In this document: in pieces, positions 1-7,664 of the stretch | Position numbering within the stretch: the stretch's first letter is position 1 | Layout: each line of letters begins with the position of its first letter | Source: Planctomycetota bacterium | GTDB taxonomy: Bacteria > Planctomycetota > UBA1135 > GCA-002686595 | Assembly (NCBI GenBank): GCA_016795245.1 | Contig: JAEUIA010000034.1 | Span: 1-40,046, forward strand | Direction of reading: 5' to 3' | Length of the DNA: 40,046 nucleotides | Made by a program: the position numbers and the translations under genes | Notes under the pieces: generated by a model | The model's input: the letters and a program-made list of their open reading frames with translations, nothing else | What the model was told of the DNA's origin: nothing | The model's database searches: none

Positions 1-107
1 CGCGCGCCGGCGCGCGGCTCTACGCCGGCGAAGATGCACCACACGAGCCTGGCTCGGTACGGTCAAACTCAGACGAACGCCACTGCGCGAATCGCGAACC
101 AGGAGGT
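1..107. repeat. Right half of a long palindromic element, cut by the window edge
   Basis: This is the right arm of the same roughly 200 bp palindrome seen complete at 39742-39941. The palindrome centre falls between positions 7 and 8, so only seven bases of the left arm are present. The arm contains CGCCGGCGA, the shared core CGAGCCTGGCTCGGTACGGT and then CAAACTC, followed by a stretch matching the outer arm of the 39.8 kb copy. A short reading frame can be drawn from position 34, but it is simply a translation of the repeat and I do not call it a gene. The cut at the centre of a hairpin is what one expects if an assembly stopped there. Confidence 0.85.
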
Positions 108-136
108 CAACAATGGGGTGGGGTCTGGTTGGGTGA

Positions 137-272
137 GTTCGGTGTCGGACTGGAAGCGAACTTGGGTTGGGTTCGGTGTCGGACCGGAAGCGAACTTGGG
201 TTGGGTTCGGTGTCGGACCGGAAGCGTTGAGGGGCGGGGTTCGTCGGCGGACTCTTCGGGTGGAAGCCGCGT
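137..272. repeat. 34 bp tandem repeat array, about four units
   Basis: Units beginning GTTCGGTGTCGG start at 137, 171, 205 and 239, exactly 34 bases apart. The first three continue with a conserved GGAAGCG and a G-rich linker. The fourth is degenerate. The period is not a multiple of three, so each unit shifts reading frame, which argues against coding. The same units, in the opposite orientation, lie at 39602-39735 next to the complete palindrome. In both places the array sits about 30 bases or fewer from the palindrome arm, so palindrome and array look like one compound element. The role is unknown. Confidence 0.8.
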
Positions 273-310
273 GTAGGGGTCCACAGGCAGCGCACGCGCA
301 GCGAGAACGG

Positions 311-330
311 CGGAGTGGAGCCTGACTCCG
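311..330 (-). terminator. Possible hairpin terminator after the M14-like gene
   Basis: CGGAGT and ACTCCG form a 6 bp stem with an 8 base loop, 9 bases past the stop codon of the minus-strand gene ending at 340. There is no clear U-run, so it may only stabilise the 3' end. Confidence 0.35.
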
Positions 331-339
331 TTCCCCGCC

Positions 340-1950
340 TCAGTGCAAGACCGTCGCGCAGCGCGCCTCGCCCGCGCGCAGCGTCTTGATCGCGATCTCC
401 AGATTCGTCCCTTCGGCCGCCTCGACGATCACGAAGATCTTGATGCGTTCGCGGCCGTCGAGGTGCCCCAGGAGCCACGCGTTGGGCGGACGCTGCGTCG
501 CATTGCCCTCCGCATTCCCGCCGCGCGCGATGCCGACCTGCGAGACACGGCCACCGGCGGCTTCGAACCACACACTCCCGGGTGAGAGCGCACGCTCGCC
601 CGTGGGCAAGGTCGGCAACAGACCTGAGTTCGAGACCTCCATGTCGACCTTCCACAAGCGCTCGCGCAGACGCTCGGTCTTCTGCACGCTGCAGACGACG
701 CGCGGCAATTCAGCCGCGAGTCGCGCCAGCCCGGGCTCGAGACGCATGTAGCCGCTCGGCGCGCGACCGCGAGTCGTGTCCACCACTTGCGCATCGAAGG
801 GATTCACCGGCCACACGAACGCGCACAACCGCGAGCTGCAAAACGCTGCGAGGCTGCCGGACTCGCGCACGAAAGCACGCGAGCGCACCATCAACGCCTC
901 GGTCGCCGTCTTCGCATCCGCATCCGACGCAGCTTCTTCAGCCGCGAGGTGTCCGTACAGGATGCGCTCGAATTCGTCGTCGTTCCCGCTTGCGCCCTGC
1001 GGGTTCAGGTCCTTGCCGCGCGAGAGCAGCATGACGCCGCCGATGTTCGTGCGCGCCGACAAGAAGCGCGCGACGGCGCGCGTCTCGGGCTCGGAGAGCG
1101 GGTACGGGCCCTGCGCGCAGGTCTCCGAACTCCACGGTTTCCAGCCCGAAGGAAAATTGCGGTCGAGTCGGCACGCGCGCGGCGGCACGGCATCGGGTGC
1201 GAAGGTCGGATCGGGATCGGGCGCGGGCAGGACGTACACGCTCGTGTTCGCGAGCCACGCGGCCGTGGCCGGATCCTGATCGGCGCGCTCGAGCAAGGCG
1301 CGCGCCGCGAACAGCGCCGCACCGGGGCCCGCCGGTCGCCCGTCGGCGGCCGGATCGAGTCCGGTGACGAGCAACAAGCCCGGCTTGGCGTCAGGTGAGC
1401 CGGTCGCGAACTCGGTCAGCGCGAGCAACGCGATGTCGCGTCCGCCGCGGCTCTTCCCCAGGCTCGCGCGCCGCGCGCGGGCGGGATGCGCGGCGACGAG
1501 GCGTGCGATCTCGGCCTCGAACGCGGCCTCTTCGACGCGCGCTGAGTAGTCGATCGCGGGCACCGGCGCAGGAGGCGGCTTCACGACTGCGGGGGGGGGT
1601 GTCACAGCCGGTGTCACAGCCGGTGTCACAGCCGGTGTCACAGCCGGTGTCACGGCCGGCGTCACGACAGGTGTGGGAATCGGTGCGGGCGTCGGTGCGG
1701 GCGTCGGTGCAGGCGTCGGCGCGGGATCAGGCGCAGGTGTGGGCGCGGGATCAGGCACGGGCGTCGGAGCGGGATCCGGGATGGGAACGGGATCCGGCGG
1801 CGAATCGGGCGGTTTCGGCGGCGGATCCTGGCCTTCCGTGCGGACCGGGATCTCGATCTCCGGCACGGGTTCAGGTTCCTGCAGCGCGTGGGCGGACGCG
1901 AGCGTGAAGAGCGCGCACAGCGCCACGGCCGAGAGCGAGCGCGCGCTCAA
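340..1950 (-). CDS. Secreted M14-carboxypeptidase-like protein, probably inactive
   Basis: The 536-residue protein begins with a signal peptide (hydrophobic SLSAVALCALFTLASAHA). A roughly 110-residue Pro/Thr/Ala-rich linker of PTPAPDP and PAVTP repeats follows, then an M14-like domain. The domain keeps family landmarks: GKSRGGRDI, RLDRNFPSGW and PLSEPETRAVARFL. The zinc-binding HxxE segment is replaced by TGLDPAADG, and the position of the second His reads LLSRGKD, so peptidase activity is unlikely. The C-terminal 120 residues, around VSNSGLLPT, resemble the end of the upstream gene, which suggests an old duplication. The start is a TTG whose TTGA overlaps the upstream stop codon, with GGAGGTG 5 bases ahead. 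Longer frames upstream are only the shadow of the neighbour. A role in binding peptides or peptidoglycan is conceivable but not shown. Confidence 0.8.
   Translation of the reverse strand: MSARSLSAVALCALFTLASAHALQEPEPVPEIEIPVRTEGQDPPPKPPDSPPDPVPIPDPAPTPVPDPAPTPAPDPAPTPAPTPAPTPAPIPTPVVTPAVTPAVTPAVTPAVTPAVTPPPAVVKPPPAPVPAIDYSARVEEAAFEAEIARLVAAHPARARRASLGKSRGGRDIALLALTEFATGSPDAKPGLLLVTGLDPAADGRPAGPGAALFAARALLERADQDPATAAWLANTSVYVLPAPDPDPTFAPDAVPPRACRLDRNFPSGWKPWSSETCAQGPYPLSEPETRAVARFLSARTNIGGVMLLSRGKDLNPQGASGNDDEFERILYGHLAAEEAASDADAKTATEALMVRSRAFVRESGSLAAFCSSRLCAFVWPVNPFDAQVVDTTRGRAPSGYMRLEPGLARLAAELPRVVCSVQKTERLRERLWKVDMEVSNSGLLPTLPTGERALSPGSVWFEAAGGRVSQVGIARGGNAEGNATQRPPNAWLLGHLDGRERIKIFVIVEAAEGTNLEIAIKTLRAGEARCATVLH
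1591..1671. repeat. Poly-C tract plus 12 bp tandem repeats inside the M14-like gene
   Basis: A run of nine G on the plus strand (nine C in the coding strand) at 1591-1599 is followed by 12 bp units, TGTCACAGCCGG, from 1600. There are four perfect copies, one with a single change, and a degenerate sixth. They encode the PAVT repeats of the linker. Further 12 bp-like degenerate repeats encoding PAPTP run on to about 1790. The 12 bp units keep the frame, whereas slippage in the C9 tract would break it. Confidence 0.85.
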
Positions 1951-3749
1951 GGCTTCACCTCCAGGACACTCGGCGCCGTCCAACCCGAAGTCGCGCGCAA
2001 ACCGAGCACGCTGCCCTTCGGCGTCAAGACGACACTCGTCAACTCGCGGCTCGCGCTGCCCGGCGCGAGGTCGCCGAGCACGGCCGAGGTCTCTCCCCAC
2101 AGAAGGCGCGCGCCCGGCGGCAAGCTCAGTTCGGTGCGCGGCGCGTGATCGGGACGGCCCTGCGCCAGGGTCGAAATGCCGGTCGGCAAGAGACCCGCGT
2201 TCGACACGCGCCAGCGCAGCGTGAGCACGTCGCCGTCGCGTTTTTCCTCGAGCGTTTCGATCACGAGTCTGGGAGCACCTTGCGCCAGCTTCAAGACGAA
2301 CGCCGCCATGCCCGCGGTCGCGGCCGGCAGGCTCGCCGCCGGCGCGTTCAAGCGCGAGAACGGTTCCCAACCGCCGACCAGCGCGCGCGTGCCGTCGGAC
2401 AGATCGACCGGATGCCAGTCGACGAAGCCGATCCCGCCGCGTGTGTTGTCGAGCCAGCGCGCCCACGCGCGATCGACGGCGGTCACGCTCGGTGCGCTGA
2501 GCGCCTTCGAATTCGACTCCGGGTTCTCGAAGCGCGCCGGAGCCGCTCCGACGTCGCGTGCATCGCTCGCGCGCTCGACTTCAGGCCCCCACGCTGCGAT
2601 CTCCAAGGCCAGCGCACCGGGCACCGCGTGGATCCAATCCAGCGCCGTCCCCCGTCGATCGGTGCCGCGCACTTCGCGCACGGCGCGCGCAGTTTGCACC
2701 GGACGTCCGGTGGCGGCGGCGAACATGCGCGCCAATTCGTCGAACACCGCGGCGTCGGCGCGCGCGGATTCGGCGGTCGCAGCGATGCCGCCCGGGCGCG
2801 CGAGTTCGCCGTGATTGCCTTGAAACAGCAGCACGGCCAGTGTCGGGCGCGAGAGCACGAGATCGGCGATCGCGCGCGAGAGCGGATCGTCGAGCGGCAG
2901 CGGCGCGTTGCGCGCGGGGCGCGCCGAATCGGACTCGGCCGTCTCCGCGCTCCAGCCGACCGGGAACGAGACGTCGAGCGCCACGCCGCCGATCGGGTCC
3001 TCGTTGAAGCGCCCGTCGCCGTCGTCGTCGCGGCCTTCGCGCACCAATCGATAGCGCGGGCGATCCCCGCTGCGCGCCGGCGAGAGAAAGCGCGGATCCA
3101 CCGCGCGCGCGTACGGACCGCTAGGGTCCTCGACGATCATGTCGAGCACCAATCCGTCCTTGTCGACGTCGTCCGGCGGATCCTCGTCCACGGCCAGATC
3201 GCCGTCCTCGTCGAGCGGCAGGTGATCGCGGCCGCCGTTGGAACGCCCCTCGAACGCGTCGCTGAGTGCGTCGGGCGACGCCCACGGCACGGCAATGAAA
3301 GTGACGCCTTTCGGCAGGCTCGCGCGCTTCCCCAAGAGTTCCGACGTGATCGCGAGCACGGTCTCCGACCCGGTCAGCGACTGACCGTCGAAGCCGCCTA
3401 GGAGCAGGATCGCCGGACGTTCCGCGAGCGCGATCGGACCTTCCGCGCCGAACTGCAGGGCCGGCACGGCGAGACCTCCGCGCGTCGCAGGCAGCGTGAT
3501 CGCCTCGGCGAGGCGCGCGTCGATCCAGGCCTGCACCAGCGCGCGCACTTCATCGGCGGCGTGGTAGCGCGGATCCCAGCGCGGCGCGGTCGGTGCGGGC
3601 GCGGACTCGGGTGCAACGGTGGGCGGTAGGACCGCGGGCGGAGCGACATCCTGGGCACGCGGCGCGACGACCAACAGACCGAGCGCCGCGACGCACGCCG
3701 CCGCGTACGCGGACCTGCCTCGGAAACTCGAGTGTCTTGCCGCTGCCAT
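1947..3749 (-). CDS. Secreted M14-family-like protein with Asp-rich insertions, catalytic residues lost
   Basis: The protein has about 600 residues with an N-terminal signal peptide (SAYAAACVAALGLLVVAPRA). The body follows a planctomycete-type M14 layout: ILLLGGFDGQSLTGSE at the position of the zinc-binding GxHGNExxG, Asp-rich loops LDEDGDLAVDEDPPDD and DDDGDGRFNEDP that resemble calcium-binding loops, then GVALDVSFPVGW where active members have GVDLNRNFPxGW. The HxxE zinc ligands read DxxS and the Arg-bearing DLNRN is gone. A LFQGNHGELARPGG stretch may retain the later His. I infer a non-catalytic homologue. The C-terminal domain (VSNAGLLPTGI) matches the end of the downstream gene, with which it is coupled by a TTGA overlap. 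I chose the ATG at 3749 because it opens the signal peptide. An ATG at 3806 would add 19 residues. Confidence 0.8.
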   Translation of the reverse strand: MAAARHSSFRGRSAYAAACVAALGLLVVAPRAQDVAPPAVLPPTVAPESAPAPTAPRWDPRYHAADEVRALVQAWIDARLAEAITLPATRGGLAVPALQFGAEGPIALAERPAILLLGGFDGQSLTGSETVLAITSELLGKRASLPKGVTFIAVPWASPDALSDAFEGRSNGGRDHLPLDEDGDLAVDEDPPDDVDKDGLVLDMIVEDPSGPYARAVDPRFLSPARSGDRPRYRLVREGRDDDGDGRFNEDPIGGVALDVSFPVGWSAETAESDSARPARNAPLPLDDPLSRAIADLVLSRPTLAVLLFQGNHGELARPGGIAATAESARADAAVFDELARMFAAATGRPVQTARAVREVRGTDRRGTALDWIHAVPGALALEIAAWGPEVERASDARDVGAAPARFENPESNSKALSAPSVTAVDRAWARWLDNTRGGIGFVDWHPVDLSDGTRALVGGWEPFSRLNAPAASLPAATAGMAAFVLKLAQGAPRLVIETLEEKRDGDVLTLRWRVSNAGLLPTGISTLAQGRPDHAPRTELSLPPGARLLWGETSAVLGDLAPGSASRELTSVVLTPKGSVLGLRATSGWTAPSVLEVKP

Positions 3750-3884
3750 CACCAGAGTCGCAACCTTCGCCCGGACTGGAAATCCCTGCACCTCGGAGTA
3801 TCGCATCGACGATACCCGAGCCTTGAGTCCGAGGCCCGGCTTCGTACGCGATTCCCCGGCCCAACGTGAGCCGGAGCTGCGCCT

Positions 3885-6800
3885 TCAGCGCGATTCGACC
3901 GGACTCTCGACTTCGTCAGGCGACTCGGCCTCGACCGCCACCCCACCTCTCGCCGGCGCCGGCGAGAGGTCGTGCACCGGCAGGCCGGACTCGGCGTCCA
4001 GCGGCCGCGCCTTGCCGCTCGCGCGCTCGTTCGTGGGCGGCGCGGACTCCGTCCAGCGTTCGGCATCGGCGAGTTCGACCGAGACCTGGCGCGAGACACC
4101 CTTCGTCTCCATCGTGACGCCGTACAGGCTGTCGCACGCGGCCATCGTGCCCTTGTTGTGCGTCACGACGACGAATTGCGTGTGCTTGCGGAAGCCGTCG
4201 AGCATGGCGAGGAAGCGCTCGATGTTGGCGTCGTCGAGCGCCGCGTCGACTTCGTCGAGGATGCAGAAGGGACTCGGCCGCGCTTCGAAGACGGCGAAGA
4301 GCAGCGCGAGCGCCGTGAGCGTGCGCTGTCCGCCCGAGAGCAAGCCGATCGACAACAGTTCGCGACCCGGCGGGCGCGCGACGATGTCGACGCCGGCGTC
4401 GAGCGGATCGACGTCGGGTTCCAGCGTGACGTCGGCCTTGCCGCCGCCGAAGAGCTGGCGGAAGATGCGCTGGAAGTTCCCGCGCACGGTCTCGAAGGTC
4501 TCGAGGAACAGGCGCTTGCTCTCGCCGTCGATCGTCTTGATCGTTTCCTCGAGCGTGGCGCGCGCGCGATTCAGGTCGTCGCGTTGCGCCGTCAGGAAGT
4601 CGAGGCGCGAGCCCGATTCCTCCAACTCGGTGACGGCCTCCATGTTGACCGGACCGATCTTTTCGAGGCGCGCCTTCAGCTCGCGCACGGTGGCCTCGAG
4701 TTCGTCCAGCGCCGAGGTCTCGGCGAGCGCTTCCTCGGGCACGAAATCGGCCATCTCGGCCACGACGTCGAGCTGCAACTCCTCCTGCGCGCGGCGCAGG
4801 ATCTCGTCGCGCGCGAGGGCGCGGCGCTGTTCGTCGAGGCGCAGGCTGGAGAGCGCCGTGGCGGTCTCTTCCAGTTCGCGCGTGACGGCCTCGACGCGGC
4901 GCCGCGACTGGTCGATCGACCCACGGCCCGCCTCGGTGACGCGGCGCACTTCGGCAAGCTTCTCGTCGAGCGCGGCGCGTTCGACCAGGATGCGGGCGCT
5001 GGCCTCGGCCAGGGATTCGATCTCAGCCGTCGCCGCCCGCGCACTTTCCTCGTGCTCTTGCGCCAGACGTTCGGCGCGCGCCCGCTCGAGGCGATTCTCG
5101 TCGCGCGTGCGCGTCAAGTCGGCCACGCGGCGCGTGAGACCTTCGAGTTCCGTGCGGGCACGCGTCGCTTCGAGCTGCGCGGCGTTCTCGGCCTTGACGC
5201 GCTGTTCGCGCGTCTCCTCGAGCTCGGCGCGCTCCTGCTCGAGTTCCGTCAGCGCCCGGCGCTCACGCTCGTAGTCCGTGGTCGCGCGTTCCCTGTGCGC
5301 GGCAGCCTCGGTCAGTTCGCGGGCGAGGCGCGCGATCTCCGTGACGGCGCTGCCGCTCTCCTGTTCCAGTGCGCGCAGACTCGACTCCTGGTCGCGCAAG
5401 CGCGCGCGCACGGTCGCGAGCTGACTCTCGGCCGTGTTCCGCGCCGCGCGACGGGTCTCGAGTTCCGCCGTCGAGCGCTCCCACTCCTTCTGCAGCGCCA
5501 TGCGCTTCTCGGCCATGCCGGCGCGCTCGGCTTCGAGCGCCGTGATGCGCTGCGTGAGGTCGTCGACATCGACGCGCATCTCTTCGGCGCTGGCGCGCCG
5601 CCCGACGGCACCTTGCGTCAGCGCGCGGTGACCGCCCGCCAGTCCGGCGGCATCGACGAATTCGCCTTCGAGCGTGACGAAGCGCCAACCGGCGTGCTCG
5701 GCGCTCAAGGTCAGCGCACTCTCGAGATCGCGCGCGATCAAAACGTCGCCGCACAGGATCTCGGAGAGCTGCGCGAACTCCGGAGCGCAGCGCACGCGCT
5801 CGATCAGCTTGCCGACGATGCGCTCGTCGACGAGCGCCGTCGCGCGCGGCCTGGCAGGGCCGACGCCGGCCGGCAACACCAGGCCGACTTGCCCGGCCTC
5901 GCGCTTCTTGAGCCAACCGAGCACGAGCTCCGCCGTCTCGCGGTCTTTGGCGACCAGCGCGTTGGCGCGGTGGCCGAGCACCGCGTCGAGCGCACGCGCG
6001 TGCTTCGTGTCGGTGCGCAAGTGATCGGCGACGAGGCCCATCAAGCGCGTCGAAGATACCGGCTCGTCGTTCTTCTTGACGCCTTCGAGCACGCGCTTGG
6101 CGCCGGCGGTCAATTCCTCCAGATCGCGTTCGCGGTCGAGCAAGACGTCGATCTTGCTGGTCACGCGGGCGCGGTCGAGTTCGAGCGTCTTCTTCTCGGC
6201 CTCGGCGTCGGCCGCGGCGCGCGCTAGATCCGCCATGGCCTGCGCCATCTCGCGCCGGCCATGTTCGTGTCGCGCTTGAGCTTCGACCGCCTCGCGGGCG
6301 CGCTGTTCCAGCTCTGTTTCCTCGGACTTGAGCGCGTCGACGCCGCCTTTTTGCGACGACACGCGCTCGACGAGTTGCGCTTCGCGCTGCTGCGCCGGGC
6401 CGTGCGCCGCTTCGAGCGCCGCGATCTTGTTCTCGGCCTGCGTGCGCACTGACAGGAGCGAGAGCGTAGCCTGGTTTTTCCGCTCGACCAGACTGCGCAC
6501 TTCGCGCAGGCGCGCTTCGAGTTGCGCCAAGGCCTGGCTCTCGGCGCTCGCCGCCGCCTGCTTGGCGCGCGTGACACCGTCGAGCCCGGACAGTTCGCTC
6601 GTGATGCGTTCGAGTTCGCTCTCGCGCTCCTTCAGCGCTTTCTCCAGTGCGCCGTGGCGCGCGCGCTCGTCGGTCGCCGATTCGCGCCACGACACGAGCC
6701 GCGCCGACAATTGCGCCTTGCGCTCGTCCACCGCGCGGCCGTCGCCGGACAGGCGCGCGACCTCGGTCGAGAGTCGTTCCAATTCGGCGGTGAGCGCCTG

Positions 6801-7631
6801 ACGTTCGCGCTCGCGCACCTCGGCGTCCGTCTCGGCTTCTTCGCGCGTCTTGCGCAGGAGTCCGGCTTTCTCCTCCAGTTCGCCGGCCTGCGTCGCCAGC
6901 GTCTCGAGTTCCGCTTGCCACGCGTACAGGCGGTGCTTGAAGAAGCGCGCGCGCTGCAGCGCCCATTCGTCGCGCGCGGCGACGAAACGCTCGGCCTTGC
7001 CGGCCTGGATCTTCAGCGAACGCACGCGCGTGCCGAGCTCACCCAGGAGATCGTCCAGGCGCGTCATGTCGTCGGCCACGCGCTTCAATCGCAGCTCGGC
7101 TTCGACCTTGCGCTGGCGGTAGCGACTGATGCCGGCCGCTTCCTCGAAGATGCGCCGGCGCTCCAGCGGGTTGGCGGACAACACCGCGTCGATCTTGCCC
7201 TGCTCCAGCACCGAGTAGCCGCGCGAACCGAGCCCCGTGTCGAACAGCATCTCGCGCACGTCCTTCAGACGCACCTTGTCGCCGTCGATCATGTACTCGC
7301 CCTCACCGCTCTTGAAGACGCGGCGCGTGATCGCGACTTCACTGCCGCGACCTGCGAGCACGTTCGACTCGTTGTCGAGGATCAGCGTGACTTCGGCGAC
7401 GCCGAGTGCGGGACGGCTCGCAGAGCCTTTGAAGATGACGTCGGTCATCTCGGAACCACGCATCGACGTCGGGCGCTGTTCACCCAACACCCAGCGCACG
7501 GAGTCGACGACATTGCTCTTGCCGCAGCCGTTGGGGCCGACGACACCCGTGAGCGTGTTCGCACCGAAGTCGATGGACGTGCGGTCGGCAAATGATTTGA
7601 AGCCGAAGAGCTGGATCCGTTTCAGTCGCAT
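3885..7631 (-). CDS. smc: Chromosome segregation ATPase SMC
   Basis: The 1248-residue protein has the complete SMC architecture. The N-terminal ATPase lobe carries Walker A GPNGCGKSN at residues 32-40 and the family start FGFKSFADRT. Two long coiled coils flank a hinge (about residues 520-660, including ARALDAVLGHRANALVAKD). The C-terminal lobe has the signature LLSGGQRTLTALALLF and Walker B FCILDEVDAALDD. SMC dimers with ScpA/ScpB organise and segregate chromosomes by loop extrusion. The scp genes are not in this window. An unusual acidic, Pro-rich tail of about 60 residues follows the ATPase lobe and is probably disordered. The gene lies 33 bases after the ATP-cone gene on the same strand. 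Its length is at the upper end for bacterial SMC. Confidence 0.97.
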   Translation of the reverse strand: MRLKRIQLFGFKSFADRTSIDFGANTLTGVVGPNGCGKSNVVDSVRWVLGEQRPTSMRGSEMTDVIFKGSASRPALGVAEVTLILDNESNVLAGRGSEVAITRRVFKSGEGEYMIDGDKVRLKDVREMLFDTGLGSRGYSVLEQGKIDAVLSANPLERRRIFEEAAGISRYRQRKVEAELRLKRVADDMTRLDDLLGELGTRVRSLKIQAGKAERFVAARDEWALQRARFFKHRLYAWQAELETLATQAGELEEKAGLLRKTREEAETDAEVRERERQALTAELERLSTEVARLSGDGRAVDERKAQLSARLVSWRESATDERARHGALEKALKERESELERITSELSGLDGVTRAKQAAASAESQALAQLEARLREVRSLVERKNQATLSLLSVRTQAENKIAALEAAHGPAQQREAQLVERVSSQKGGVDALKSEETELEQRAREAVEAQARHEHGRREMAQAMADLARAAADAEAEKKTLELDRARVTSKIDVLLDRERDLEELTAGAKRVLEGVKKNDEPVSSTRLMGLVADHLRTDTKHARALDAVLGHRANALVAKDRETAELVLGWLKKREAGQVGLVLPAGVGPARPRATALVDERIVGKLIERVRCAPEFAQLSEILCGDVLIARDLESALTLSAEHAGWRFVTLEGEFVDAAGLAGGHRALTQGAVGRRASAEEMRVDVDDLTQRITALEAERAGMAEKRMALQKEWERSTAELETRRAARNTAESQLATVRARLRDQESSLRALEQESGSAVTEIARLARELTEAAAHRERATTDYERERRALTELEQERAELEETREQRVKAENAAQLEATRARTELEGLTRRVADLTRTRDENRLERARAERLAQEHEESARAATAEIESLAEASARILVERAALDEKLAEVRRVTEAGRGSIDQSRRRVEAVTRELEETATALSSLRLDEQRRALARDEILRRAQEELQLDVVAEMADFVPEEALAETSALDELEATVRELKARLEKIGPVNMEAVTELEESGSRLDFLTAQRDDLNRARATLEETIKTIDGESKRLFLETFETVRGNFQRIFRQLFGGGKADVTLEPDVDPLDAGVDIVARPPGRELLSIGLLSGGQRTLTALALLFAVFEARPSPFCILDEVDAALDDANIERFLAMLDGFRKHTQFVVVTHNKGTMAACDSLYGVTMETKGVSRQVSVELADAERWTESAPPTNERASGKARPLDAESGLPVHDLSPAPARGGVAVEAESPDEVESPVESR

Positions 7632-7664
7632 GGTTCGTGCATCGATGCCGCGCGCGCGCAGCGT

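Noticed and set aside
137..272. Tandem repeats as a possible CRISPR array (also at 39602-39735)
   Set aside because: Units abut with only 8-12 variable bases, repeats are degenerate, and no cas genes are present.
34..276. Open frame with RBS-like AGGAGG before an ATG at 113, and its counterpart near 39735
   Set aside because: The two copies of the element give different short peptides that stop within 7-18 codons, and the 33-34 bp period breaks any frame. Likely chance within a repeat.
3972..6227. A 751-residue open frame on the plus strand opposite smc
   Set aside because: Its composition is that of an antisense read of coiled-coil codons, and smc has every expected motif on the other strand.
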